From Sulfopaludibacter sp035606355 (GTDB lineage Bacteria > Acidobacteriota > Terriglobia > Bryobacterales > Bryobacteraceae), in NCBI GenBank assembly GCA_035606355.1, contig DATNFO010000041.1, positions 372,001 through 436,000 on the forward strand: a stretch of DNA of 64,000 nucleotides, given 5' to 3'. Below are positions 51,804-59,836 of the stretch, in pieces. The notes beneath the pieces were generated by a model that searched no databases, had not been told where the DNA came from, and saw only the letters and a program-made list of their open reading frames with translations. Numbering within the stretch: position 1 is the first letter of the stretch; every line of letters starts with the position of its first letter. Made by a program: the position numbers and the translations under genes.

Positions 51804-53728
51804 CAGGAATTCGCTTCGATGTTGCGGCCCACCTCTTCCCATTCGGCGAGCAGCGCTTCCAGGTCACTGCGGCGCGCTTCCAAAAGATCAGTGACACGCT
51901 TGGTTTCCTCGACACTCACGAAGTTGTTGAGCGCCGCTTCGTGGTCGGCGATTTCAGTCTCCAGACGCGAAACTTCTTCTTCGATTTCTCCTTGCCGCTC
52001 CTGCATACGCCGCAGCTTGATCGGGTTGAGACGCGCGACTTTGGGGGCAGCGGGGTCGGCAGCGGCTGCCACGGCAACGGGCGGCGGCGCTTGGGCGGCC
52101 TGCGCTTCGACCACCTGCTGTTCTCCGCCTGCTTTTCGCCACAGATAATCCTCGTAATTCCCTGGATACACGCGGACCTTGCCGTCTTCCACTTCAAAGA
52201 CGCGCGTAGCGAGCTTATCGATGAAGTAGCGATCGTGGGAAACGAACACCACCGTACCGTTGTAATCCTGGATGGCGTTCAGCAGCACATCCTTGGCGCG
52301 CATATCGAGGTGGTTGGTTGGCTCGTCCAGCAGCATGAAGTTCGAAGGCACCATCAGCATGCGCGCCAGGGCGTAGCGATTGCGCTCGCCGCCGGAGAGC
52401 ACCCCGATTTGCTTGAACACGTCATCTTCGCTGAAGAGAAAGCTGCCGAGAATACTGCGCAGCTCGGTGTTGGTGGCGCGCGGGGCGACCGTGGCAAGAT
52501 CGTCGACCAGCCGCGCGGTAGGGTCCAGCTCCTTGTATTGGTCCTGCGCGAAATAATCGGGCTGGGCATTGTGACCGAGCACGTACTCGCCGCTGGTGAC
52601 CGGTTCGGCCCCTGCCAGTATCTTGATGAGAGTGGACTTTCCGGCCCCGTTCACGCCAACCAGTGCGACGCGATCGCCGCGCTCGATGATGAAGTCCACG
52701 CCAGAGAAGACCAGATGGTCGCCGTACGCCTTGGACACCTTCTTGAACTCAGCCACAATGCGGCCGCTGGGTTTGGGCTGCGGAAACGTGAAGTGGATGG
52801 TCTTTTCTTCCGGCGGAATCTCTATGCGCTCGATGCGCTCCAGCTCCTTGATGCGGCTCTGTACCTGTTTGGCTTTGGTCGCCTGGTAGCGAAAGCGGCT
52901 GATGAACGCTTCGAGCTGCCGGATCTTGTCCTGCTGATTTTCGTATGCCGCTTGCAACTGCGCGCGACGCTCGCTCTTCTGCTGCTCGTAGCGCGAGAAG
53001 CCGCCGGTGTAAAAGTGAAGTCCCTGGTTCCATAGCTCCGCGATCTTGCGCACTGTGACGTCGAGGAAATAACGGTCGTGCGAGACGAGAACAAAGGAGT
53101 AGGGATAATTGCTGAGATACTCTTCGAGCCAGTTGCGCGCTTCCAGGTCCAGGTGATTCGTGGGCTCATCAAGAAGGAGAAGGTTCGGTTTTTCGAGCAG
53201 CAGCTTGGCCAGCGCGATGCGCATTTGCCAGCCGCCGGAGAACTCTTCGGTGTGCTTCTTCCACTCGCGCTGCGGAAAACCCAGGCCGGAGAGCACGCTG
53301 CCCACCTGCGCTTCGATTGTATAGCCATCGCGCGCGCGAAACTCGGCTTCGGAGCGGTGAAAACGCTCGGCGACCTGCGCGTATTCGGCGGAGACGGGGT
53401 CGAGCTCCGCCATACGCTGCGCCAGGTCTTCCTGCTCCTGCTCCAGGGCGCGCAGCCCGGCAAAGACGGTCATACACTCGCCGAAGACGGTCCGTCCGGA
53501 GAGCGAAAGGCCCTCCTGCGGGAGGTAGCCGATCGTAATGCCCTTTTGGACCGTGACAGAGCCGGAATCGAGACCTTCCAGACCCGCCAGGACTTTGAGG
53601 ATGGAAGATTTACCGGTGCCATTCGCGCCGACAATGCCGGTGCGTTCGTTCGGCGTGACCAGCCAGTCCACGTTGTCAAACAGGATTCTGGGGCCGTAGC
53701 GTTTGCCCGCCCCGGTGAGTTGGATCAT
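51803..53728 (-). CDS. ABC-F ATPase (Uup/YdiF-like)
   Basis: 641 aa. Two ABC domains: Walker A GANGTGKSS (about 34-42) with signature LSGGW-like SGGWQMRIALAK and LLLLDEPTNHLDL, and Walker A GVNGAGKST (about 357-365) with LSGGERNRYALARML and LLDEPTNHLDM. A charged inter-domain linker (about 240-300) is the ABC-F hallmark, and a C-terminal coiled-coil region (560-641) ends the chain. No membrane segments. ABC-F proteins act on ribosomes. Hairpins upstream (53772-53815) could regulate it. Confidence 0.93.
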   Translation of the reverse strand: MIQLTGAGKRYGPRILFDNVDWLVTPNERTGIVGANGTGKSSILKVLAGLEGLDSGSVTVQKGITIGYLPQEGLSLSGRTVFGECMTVFAGLRALEQEQEDLAQRMAELDPVSAEYAQVAERFHRSEAEFRARDGYTIEAQVGSVLSGLGFPQREWKKHTEEFSGGWQMRIALAKLLLEKPNLLLLDEPTNHLDLEARNWLEEYLSNYPYSFVLVSHDRYFLDVTVRKIAELWNQGLHFYTGGFSRYEQQKSERRAQLQAAYENQQDKIRQLEAFISRFRYQATKAKQVQSRIKELERIERIEIPPEEKTIHFTFPQPKPSGRIVAEFKKVSKAYGDHLVFSGVDFIIERGDRVALVGVNGAGKSTLIKILAGAEPVTSGEYVLGHNAQPDYFAQDQYKELDPTARLVDDLATVAPRATNTELRSILGSFLFSEDDVFKQIGVLSGGERNRYALARMLMVPSNFMLLDEPTNHLDMRAKDVLLNAIQDYNGTVVFVSHDRYFIDKLATRVFEVEDGKVRVYPGNYEDYLWRKAGGEQQVVEAQAAQAPPPVAVAAAADPAAPKVARLNPIKLRRMQERQGEIEEEVSRLETEIADHEAALNNFVSVEETKRVTDLLEARRSDLEALLAEWEEVGRNIEANS

Positions 53729-53771
53729 CTGTTGGCTACTTCAATAGTTTAGCTGGTCGAAGAAGCAGAAG

Positions 53772-53815
53772 GCTCCGGAGGGTGCGGGGCCCGACGAACC
53801 GCACTTCCGGAGCCA
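53772..53815 (-). terminator. Hairpin after hspR / before the ABC-F gene
   Basis: GGCTCCGGAGGGTGCGG and CCGCACTTCCGGAGCC form a strong stem (about 15 bp, one bulge) in the 199-bp gap between hspR and the ABC-F gene. On the minus strand it is followed by TTCTGCTTCTT. It could end the dnaK-dnaJ-hspR transcript or act as an attenuator of the ABC-F gene. Confidence 0.55.
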
Positions 53816-53865
53816 ATGACAGGGAGAAGGAAAGACTTCAGATCCTGCCTGAGGAGTTGGACGTG

Positions 53866-53912
53866 AGCGAGCCGGGAGTGGGGTACGCGCGCGCATTGCG
53901 CCGGGGCTCGCT
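53866..53912 (-). other. Second hairpin just after hspR
   Basis: AGCGAGCC and GGCTCGCT (8-bp arms) enclose a GC-rich 31-nt loop, ending 16 bp after the hspR stop at 53928. There is no T-tract on the minus strand, so it is more likely an mRNA-stabilising or processing hairpin than a terminator. Confidence 0.4.
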
Positions 53913-53927
53913 GAGCCTGTAGTGCCG

Positions 53928-54305
53928 TTATGGACGGCGCCGGAGGTTGATCACCGGGATCAGGCAGTTCCTCGGCTCGGGCGCGGACTTCGGGGCCCTG
54001 GTAGCCAACTCCCGGTTGAGCGTGGCGATGAATTCCTGAATCTGGCTCTGCATCTCGCCCATTTTCTGGCGCATATTCAGGATGATTTCGACTCCGGCGA
54101 GGTTGACGCCGAGATCTCTGGTCAGATGAAGGATGACTTCCAGGCGGTCCAGGTCATCATCGGTGTACAGGCGCGTATTGCCGTCGCTGCGCGAGGGTTT
54201 CAGCAACCCTTCGCGCTCATACAGCCGTAGGGTCTGCGGGTGAATCGCGTATTGTTCAGCAACCGCGGAGATCATGTAAGCTGCTTTGCTTTTCGCTTTC
54301 CCCAT
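53928..54305 (-). CDS. hspR: HspR-type MerR-family heat-shock repressor
   Basis: 125 aa. Winged-helix MerR start YMISAVAEQYAIHPQTLRLYEREGL (in short: AIHPQTLRLYE, residues 20-30), then SRSDGNTRLYTDDDLDRLEVILHLTRDLGVNLAGVEIIL; the rest is a helical/Arg-rich tail. HspR binds HAIR operators with DnaK as co-repressor. It is the last gene of dnaK-dnaJ-hspR (12 bp after dnaJ), so it should repress its own operon through the HAIR-like site at 57646. Confidence 0.92.
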   Translation of the reverse strand: MGKAKSKAAYMISAVAEQYAIHPQTLRLYEREGLLKPSRSDGNTRLYTDDDLDRLEVILHLTRDLGVNLAGVEIILNMRQKMGEMQSQIQEFIATLNRELATRAPKSAPEPRNCLIPVINLRRRP

Positions 54306-54317
54306 GCGATTGTCTCC

Positions 54318-55502
54318 CTATACTTTGCTCCAGATTTCCGCGCGCGGATCTTCCGGATGCAGCGTCGCCATTTCCCGAAGCAGCTCGCGCGTGCGCTCAT
54401 CCCGTGGTTCGGGTGATTCGATGTGGACTTCTACAATCTGATCGCCGCGGGTGTTCGTGCGTGCATTGTTCACACCCTTTTCCCGCAGCCGGAAACGCTG
54501 ACCGTCCTTTGTGCCCTGCGGAATCTTGAGCAGAGTCCGGCCGTCGATTGTGGGAACTTCGATTTTGGCGCCCAGCGCCGCCTCCCAAACCGCAAGCGGC
54601 ACCCGGATCTCTATGTTGTCGCCTTCGCGCTTGAAAAACGGGTGCTCGGTGACCTGCATGGTGATGTAAAGGTCGCCCGCGGGTGCACCCATCGTGCCGG
54701 CGTTGCCTTTGCCCGGCACCCGCAAACGCGATCCGCTGCGGGCGCCCGGCGGAATGCGCACTTCCACGGTTTCTGTTTTGGCGATGCGGCCCTCACCACC
54801 ACACGTCGGGCAGACGTTGCGCAGGTGTCCGCTGCCTCCGCACTTCGGGCAGGTGAGATTGAACTTCATAGCCCCAGCCATTTGGGTGACCTGACCCGTG
54901 CCTTTGCATTGCGGACACGTGACTTCGCCCTGACCGCTCGCGCCGGTGCCGTGGCAGGTGCCGCAGATATCGTAGCGCGTGATTTCCATGCGTGCCTGGG
55001 TGCCGCGAATCGCCTGCCAGAAATCGATCTGCATGGCGTATTCCAGGTCCGTCCCGCGTTCCGGTTCGGGCTGCGCGGCCGCTCCGCGCGCGCCTCCGCC
55101 GAAGAACTGGGAGAAAATGTCACGGAAGCCGCCGCCCTGTTCGGTGCGGCGTCCCCCCGAATTGCCGGCGGCTTCGGCGAAATCGGAAAAATCGAAGCCG
55201 CCGAAATCCATGCCGGGATGCGGAGCACGCCCGCCGCCGGCGCCCGGACCTCCGGGTCCCGCTCCGGGGAAACCGTTTTCTGAATAGAAGCCGACCTGAT
55301 CGTACATCTGGCGCTTCTTGGGATCGCTCAGAATGTCATAGGCTTCCTGAACATTTTTGAAGCGCTCTTCGGAGGACTTATCCCCGGGATTGAGGTCCGG
55401 GTGATGTTTACGGGCGAGTTTGCGGTAGGCCTTGCGGATATCGTCCGCAGTCGCTTTGCGCGGCACTCCCAGCGTTTCGTAATAGTCGTGCTTAGGCGCC
55501 AT
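54318..55502 (-). CDS. dnaJ: DnaJ (Hsp40) co-chaperone
   Basis: 394 aa. J-domain with HPD at about 34-36 (KHHPDLNPG); Gly/Phe-rich region (about 75-125); four zinc-binding CxxCxGxG repeats (CGTCHGTG, CPQCKGTG, CPKCGGSG, CPTCGGEG, about 186-245); C-terminal substrate-binding domain. It feeds substrates to DnaK. It lies 52 bp after dnaK. Its own start is preceded by a hairpin (55510-55535) that separates AGGAGG from the ATG. Confidence 0.97.
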   Translation of the reverse strand: MAPKHDYYETLGVPRKATADDIRKAYRKLARKHHPDLNPGDKSSEERFKNVQEAYDILSDPKKRQMYDQVGFYSENGFPGAGPGGPGAGGGRAPHPGMDFGGFDFSDFAEAAGNSGGRRTEQGGGFRDIFSQFFGGGARGAAAQPEPERGTDLEYAMQIDFWQAIRGTQARMEITRYDICGTCHGTGASGQGEVTCPQCKGTGQVTQMAGAMKFNLTCPKCGGSGHLRNVCPTCGGEGRIAKTETVEVRIPPGARSGSRLRVPGKGNAGTMGAPAGDLYITMQVTEHPFFKREGDNIEIRVPLAVWEAALGAKIEVPTIDGRTLLKIPQGTKDGQRFRLREKGVNNARTNTRGDQIVEVHIESPEPRDERTRELLREMATLHPEDPRAEIWSKV

Positions 55503-55509
55503 AGCAAAT

Positions 55510-55541
55510 GGGGCAGCGCGTTAGAACACTGCCCCTCCTTT
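55510..55541 (-). promoter_or_regulatory. Shine-Dalgarno + hairpin before dnaJ
   Basis: On the minus strand an AAAGGAGG Shine-Dalgarno is followed directly by GGGGCAG-12 nt-CTGCCCC (55535-55510), then ATTTGCT and the dnaJ ATG. In linear form the Shine-Dalgarno is more than 30 nt from the start codon; folding the hairpin brings it to about 8. No closer Shine-Dalgarno exists. Confidence 0.55.
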
Positions 55542-55554
55542 GTTTAACGGTTAC

Positions 55555-57483
55555 TTACTTCTTGTCGTCGACGTCCACGAATTCGGCGTCCACGACGTTA
55601 TCGCTGCCTTTGTCTCCGCCGGCCTGCCCGTTGCCGGATGCGCCATCGCCTCCGGGCGCGGCGCCGCCGGTGGGCGGAGTCTGCGAAGAACTCTTGTACA
55701 TGGCTTCGGCGAGTTTATGGCTGGCTTGGGTGAGGCGATCCACCGCGGAATTGATGCGGTCGGGCTCGTTGTCGGCGATCGCCTTGCGGGTTTCCTCGAG
55801 CGCCGCTTCGATCTCTTTAGCCTCGGCGTCGCCGATCTTGGAGCGATGCTCTTTCAGCGTCTTTTCGACGTTGTAAACCATGGCATCGGCTTTATTCTTA
55901 GCCTCGATGGTGTCGCGCTGCTTGCGATCCTCGGCTGCGTGGGATTCCGCGTCGCGCGCCATCTTATCCACCTCGTCCTTGGAAAGACCCGAGGAGGACG
56001 TGATCGTGATCTTCTGCTCGTTGTTGGTAGCGCGATCTTTCGCGGTGACGTTCAAAATGCCGTTGGCATCCAGGTCGAAGGTGACTTCGATTTGCGGAAT
56101 GCCGCGCGGCGCCGGCGGAATGTTGCCAAGCTGGAAAACGCCCAGCAGCCGGTTGTCGCGCGCCATGGAACGCTCGCCCTGGTAAACCTTGATCTCGACC
56201 GAGGTCTGATTGTCCGCCGCGGTGGAGAAGACTTCGCTCTTGCGAGTAGGAATCGTGGTGTTGCGCTCGATGAGCTTGGTGAACACGCCGCCCATCGTTT
56301 CGATACCGAGCGAAAGGGGGGTAACGTCCAGAAGAAGGACGTCCTTCACTTCCCCACCGAGCACGCCGCCCTGAACAGCTGCGCCAACGGCCACGACTTC
56401 ATCGGGGTTGACCCCCTTATGCGGCTCTTTGCCGAACAGCTCGCGGACGATCTGCTGTATGCGCGGCATGCGCGTTTGACCGCCGACGAGCACGACTTCG
56501 TTGATCTGCTGGGGAGTGACGCCGGCATCCTGCATCGCCTGTTTGCACGGCCCCACCGAGCGCTGGATGATGTCTTCCACCATCTGCTCAAAACGCGCGC
56601 GGGTGAGCTTCATCTGCAGGTGCTTGGGACCGGTGGCGTCGGCCGTGATGAAGGGCAGATTGATATCGGCCTCAAGAAGAGTGGAGAGCTCGATCTTGGC
56701 GCGCTCGGCTGCTTCCTTCAGACGCTGCAAGGCCATCTGATCTTTGGAGAGATCGATTCCGTTTTCACGCTTGAATTCCGCGACGATCCAATCGATGATG
56801 CGCTGATCGATGTTGTCGCCGCCCAAGTGCGTGTCGCCGTTGGTGGACTTCACTTCGACCACGCCCTCGCCGACTTCCAGCACGGAGATATCGAACGTGC
56901 CGCCGCCGAAGTCATACACAGCGATGGTTTCGTTGCTCTTTTTGTCGAGACCGTAAGCCAGCGCGGCGGCCGTGGGCTCATTGATGATGCGCATCACTTC
57001 CAGGCCCGCGATTTTGCCGGCATCTTTCGTCGACTGGCGTTGGGCATCATTGAAATAGGCGGGGACCGTAATCACGGCTTGCGTGACCTTCTCGCCCAGG
57101 TAGGATTCGGCTGCTTCCTTCAACTTCGTGAGGATCATGGCCGAGATTTCGGGCGGCGAATACTTCTTGCCGCTGATATCGATACGGGCATCGCCGTTAT
57201 CGCCCCGCACAACCTTGTACGGGACCATTTTCATTTCCTCGTTCACTTCGTCATAGCGACGGCCCATGAACCGCTTGATGGAAAAAATGGTGTTTTCGGG
57301 GTTGGTGATGGCCTGCCGCTTGGCGACCTGTCCGACCAACCTTTCGCCGCTCTTGGTGAAAGCCACGACCGAAGGCGTGGTGCGGGCTCCTTCCTGATTC
57401 GCGATGACTGTGGGCTGTCCGGCTTCCATAACGGCGACCACCGAGTTGGTGGTACCCAGGTCAATTCCAATAATTTTTGCCAT
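55555..57483 (-). CDS. dnaK: DnaK (Hsp70)
   Basis: 642 aa. IGIDLGTTNSVVAVMEAG at the N-terminus; VITVPAYFNDAQRQSTKDAG; IINEPTAAALAYGLDKK; AVYDFGGGTFDISVLEVG; substrate-binding domain beginning after DVTPLSLGIETMGG; Ala/Gly/Pro-rich lid tail ending VVDAEFVDVDDKK. It is the ATP-driven chaperone and the HspR co-repressor. First gene of dnaK-dnaJ-hspR; grpE is not present in this locus. The 120-nt leader starts at a perfect -35 promoter overlapped closely by a HAIR-like site. Confidence 0.98.
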   Translation of the reverse strand: MAKIIGIDLGTTNSVVAVMEAGQPTVIANQEGARTTPSVVAFTKSGERLVGQVAKRQAITNPENTIFSIKRFMGRRYDEVNEEMKMVPYKVVRGDNGDARIDISGKKYSPPEISAMILTKLKEAAESYLGEKVTQAVITVPAYFNDAQRQSTKDAGKIAGLEVMRIINEPTAAALAYGLDKKSNETIAVYDFGGGTFDISVLEVGEGVVEVKSTNGDTHLGGDNIDQRIIDWIVAEFKRENGIDLSKDQMALQRLKEAAERAKIELSTLLEADINLPFITADATGPKHLQMKLTRARFEQMVEDIIQRSVGPCKQAMQDAGVTPQQINEVVLVGGQTRMPRIQQIVRELFGKEPHKGVNPDEVVAVGAAVQGGVLGGEVKDVLLLDVTPLSLGIETMGGVFTKLIERNTTIPTRKSEVFSTAADNQTSVEIKVYQGERSMARDNRLLGVFQLGNIPPAPRGIPQIEVTFDLDANGILNVTAKDRATNNEQKITITSSSGLSKDEVDKMARDAESHAAEDRKQRDTIEAKNKADAMVYNVEKTLKEHRSKIGDAEAKEIEAALEETRKAIADNEPDRINSAVDRLTQASHKLAEAMYKSSSQTPPTGGAAPGGDGASGNGQAGGDKGSDNVVDAEFVDVDDKK

Positions 57484-57610
57484 AGTGTTTCGAAAAGCCT
57501 CCCTCTGAAATCTTGATGATGGCGTTGGCCGCCGTGGAGGGCGGCAAGTACGTCGGGCTCAGGCAGCAGCGTACCGGAAACGGGGCGCACGCCAACTTAA
57601 GCACAATCCT

Positions 57611-57639
57611 ATTATCAAACCTTAGTGCGTTATTGTCAA
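57611..57639 (-). promoter_or_regulatory. Sigma70 promoter of dnaK
   Basis: Minus strand: TTGACA (57639-57634), 17 nt, GATAAT (57616-57611). Transcription start is expected near 57604, giving a leader of about 120 nt. Confidence 0.75.
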
Positions 57640-57645
57640 GAATAA

Positions 57646-57666
57646 ATTGAGCGGAGCGGACTCAAG
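57646..57666 (-). promoter_or_regulatory. HAIR-like HspR operator
   Basis: Minus strand CTTGAGT-CCGCTCC-GCTCAAT is the HAIR consensus (CTTGAGT-N7-ACTCAAG) with two mismatches in one arm. It lies 7 bp upstream of the -35 of the dnaK promoter and overlaps the stop codon of the cbiX-like gene (57662-57664). With hspR in the operon, autorepression is predicted. Confidence 0.75.
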
Positions 57667-58042
57667 TGTGGCTGCCCTGATCGCGCAGCCCCGCTCGCTC
57701 CAGAAGAATCTGTACGAGTGCCGGATGGCCGTCGAGGGGTGATCGGATATCTATCTGTAACCCATTGCGAGCACGCGAGATGCCAGCGACGATTCTGGGC
57801 AAATCGCGCTCCAGGTGCATTCCTAACGTCAGGAAATAGGGAAGGACGACGATCTCCGTAACCCCTTGCGCCAGCAGCGTATCGATAGCCGTTTCCAGAC
57901 TGGGAGTGCCCAGTTCGAGGAACGCGGGTTGCACGTGGGCGAGATGGCCGGCCTGAGCAAGCTCAGCGGCAACGGACCGGACGGATTGGTTGGCGGCTTC
58001 GATTCGGGAGCCGTGGGCAAATATGACGTACCCGGTGCTCAT
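57662..58042 (-). CDS. CbiX-like sirohydrochlorin chelatase domain protein
   Basis: 126 aa, the single-domain (short) CbiX size. YVIFAHGSRIEAANQSV near the N-terminus supplies the active-site His; EIVVLPYFLTLGMHLERDLP supplies the second metal-site region. It should insert or handle Co/Fe in sirohydrochlorin-type tetrapyrroles, but no other such gene is near. Its 4-bp overlap with the CBS protein upstream indicates coupled translation. Its end is overlaid by the dnaK operator. Confidence 0.82.
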   Translation of the reverse strand: MSTGYVIFAHGSRIEAANQSVRSVAAELAQAGHLAHVQPAFLELGTPSLETAIDTLLAQGVTEIVVLPYFLTLGMHLERDLPRIVAGISRARNGLQIDIRSPLDGHPALVQILLERAGLRDQGSHT

Positions 58043-58467
58043 GCCGCGCCATTGATGTAGGCGCGCATGTGTTGTAACTCCTCCGTTTTGCGCGCCAGGT
58101 CGAAATTCATCAGGTCGCGCATGGAGAGGAAGGCGACCACGCGGCCGTCGCGCGTGACGGGGAGGTGGCGGCAGGCGTGAGCTTGCATCGCTTCCATGGC
58201 CTGTTCCAGAGTTGCAGTTTCGTCAATGGTGGAGACCCCCGTGGTCATGACCTCGGCTATCGGAGTGGTTTCGGGGTCGCGGCCGGCCGCTACGACACGC
58301 TTCAAGAGGTCGCGCTCGCTGAAGATGCCTTGCAACTCACCGTCGGCGAGCACGAGAATGGCGCCGACGTGCAGTTCAGCCATGCGCCGTACGGCAGCGG
58401 CAACAGTATCCTGTGCGGCAATGTGGAAAAGACCAGGCTGGTCGACTACATCTTTAATCACCGGCAT
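58039..58467 (-). CDS. Protein with paired CBS domains
   Basis: 142 aa, start ATG 58467. Two CBS motifs: AAVRRMAELHVGAILVLADGELQGIFSERDLL (about 24-55) and ATLEQAMEAMQAHACRHLPVTRDGRVVAFLSMRDLM (about 85-120), in short repeated pattern. Such stand-alone CBS pairs bind adenosyl ligands and control partner proteins. It precedes the CbiX-like gene with a 4-bp overlap; no partner is obvious. Confidence 0.88.
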   Translation of the reverse strand: MPVIKDVVDQPGLFHIAAQDTVAAAVRRMAELHVGAILVLADGELQGIFSERDLLKRVVAAGRDPETTPIAEVMTTGVSTIDETATLEQAMEAMQAHACRHLPVTRDGRVVAFLSMRDLMNFDLARKTEELQHMRAYINGAA

Positions 58468-58618
58468 GAGAGCCTCCCCGCTACCTTTCCCGTCAACTTG
58501 GGCCGAAATATAGCATGGAATGCGCGGTTTTTACAGGCCTTAAATAAACATTTCCTCCTTGCGAGCAGGCCTATCGAATGTTTTGGCCGCTTTTCATCCC
58601 GGGGAGCCGGTTCGGGCT

Positions 58619-58624
58619 GATAAT
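58619..58624 (+). promoter_or_regulatory. -10 hexamer, leaderless-type, for the YkgJ-like gene
   Basis: GATAAT ends 6 nt before the ATG at 58631, without any Shine-Dalgarno between. Confidence 0.4.
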
Positions 58625-58630
58625 GGTGCG

Positions 58631-59047
58631 ATGCCGGCGGGACTTCGATTCGAGTGTCAATCCGGGTGTACTGCATGCTGCGAGCAGCGCGGCTTTGTAT
58701 ACCTGAGCGAAGCGGATGTGGTGCGCATCGCGGTGCATCTGACACTGAGCCCGGCGGCGTTTGAGCGGAGCTACTGTTACCGCACCAAAAACCGGGTCCG
58801 GCTGCGGGTTCCGCGGGACGCGCAGTGCGTATTTCTCGCTGCGGGCGGCTGCTCGATTCATTCCGTCAAGCCGGTGCAATGCCGGATTTTTCCCTTCTGG
58901 CCGGAGATGGTGGAAAGCCGCCGGGAGTGGCGGAAACTTGCGCACTACTGCCCGGGGATCGATAAAGGTCCGCTGGTGCAGATCGAAGATGCTCGGACGC
59001 AGGCTGAAGAAATGCGGGCAGGGCATCCGGCAATGTACGGCACGTGA
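58631..59047 (+). CDS. YkgJ-family cysteine-cluster protein
   Basis: 138 aa from ATG 58631 (MPAGLRFECQSGC). Cys pattern CQSGCTACCEQRGFVYLS, CVFLAAGGCSIHSVKPVQCRIFPFWP and AHYCPGI: the family's CxxC and C...CxxxC ligands for zinc or an iron-sulfur cluster are present. Function unknown. It is convergent with coaX (18 bp between stops). Confidence 0.85.
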   Translation: MPAGLRFECQSGCTACCEQRGFVYLSEADVVRIAVHLTLSPAAFERSYCYRTKNRVRLRVPRDAQCVFLAAGGCSIHSVKPVQCRIFPFWPEMVESRREWRKLAHYCPGIDKGPLVQIEDARTQAEEMRAGHPAMYGT

Positions 59048-59065
59048 CACGCGGAGCGCGGCTGC

Positions 59066-59836
59066 TTACTGGGAAAGCTGGAGCGCCTTTCGCAGGCCGA
59101 GCAGCGGTAGCTCCGGCACGAATTCGTGAAATAGGTTTTCTTCCGCGAAGAGCCGCCCGAAGCCTCCGGTTCCGATGAGTAGGGGCGGATCGCCCGGAAA
59201 GCGCTCGGCGCTCACAGCCGCGGCGAGCGACCGGACCATCCCCAGCGTGCCGTAGTACAGACCGGATTGGATGCTTTCGACGGCAGAGCGGCCCAGCACT
59301 TCGCCCGGGCGAACGATTTCGACGGACGGCAGGCGCGCGGTCTGAGTTTCAAGGGCCTGCATAGAGGTGTATAGCCCGGGAGTGATGATGCCTCCGAGGT
59401 ATTCCTTGTCTTTCGTCACCGCGCAGAGCGTCGTGGCGGTGCCGAAATCGACGATCAGGAGATTGCGGCCGGGAAAGCGCTCCACAGCGCCGATGGCGTT
59501 GGCGATCTTGTCGGACCCGACTTCGAGCGGATTGCGGTAGCGAATCTTGAGGCCCGTCTTCGCCCCGGGCTGCAGCAGAAAGGGCTCAAACCGGAAGTAC
59601 TTGCGGAAGGCGTTACGGATGGAGTGGACGGCTCCGGGGACGACGGAGCACGCGGCAGCCATTTCGATGCGCGCCGGATCGATTTCGTTCTCCCTCAGCG
59701 TGATGCGGAAGAACGTTCCGAACTCATCGGAGGAGGCCCGGATGGTGGAGGTGCGTCGAAAGGTTGCAACCAGACCGTCGCCGTCGAAGACACCGCAGTA
59801 GATCTGGCTATTGCCGGCATCCAGTGTCAGGATCAT
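59066..59836 (-). CDS. coaX: Type III pantothenate kinase
   Basis: 256 aa. LTLDAGNSQIYCGVFDGD (phosphate-1), VGSDKIANAIGAVERFPGRNLLIVDFGTATT (Asp and phosphate-2), GGIITPGLYTSMQALE and ADGI-like GTGGFGRLF. It phosphorylates pantothenate, the first committed step to CoA. It overlaps panC by 4 bp; the order panB-panC-coaX thus runs from ketopantoate to phosphopantothenate. Confidence 0.96.
   Translation of the reverse strand: MILTLDAGNSQIYCGVFDGDGLVATFRRTSTIRASSDEFGTFFRITLRENEIDPARIEMAAACSVVPGAVHSIRNAFRKYFRFEPFLLQPGAKTGLKIRYRNPLEVGSDKIANAIGAVERFPGRNLLIVDFGTATTLCAVTKDKEYLGGIITPGLYTSMQALETQTARLPSVEIVRPGEVLGRSAVESIQSGLYYGTLGMVRSLAAAVSAERFPGDPPLLIGTGGFGRLFAEENLFHEFVPELPLLGLRKALQLSQ

Noticed and set aside
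55540..57516. A 658-codon open frame opposite dnaK
   Set aside because: Classic artefact: dnaK is unmistakable on the other strand and the antisense frame follows its codon bias.
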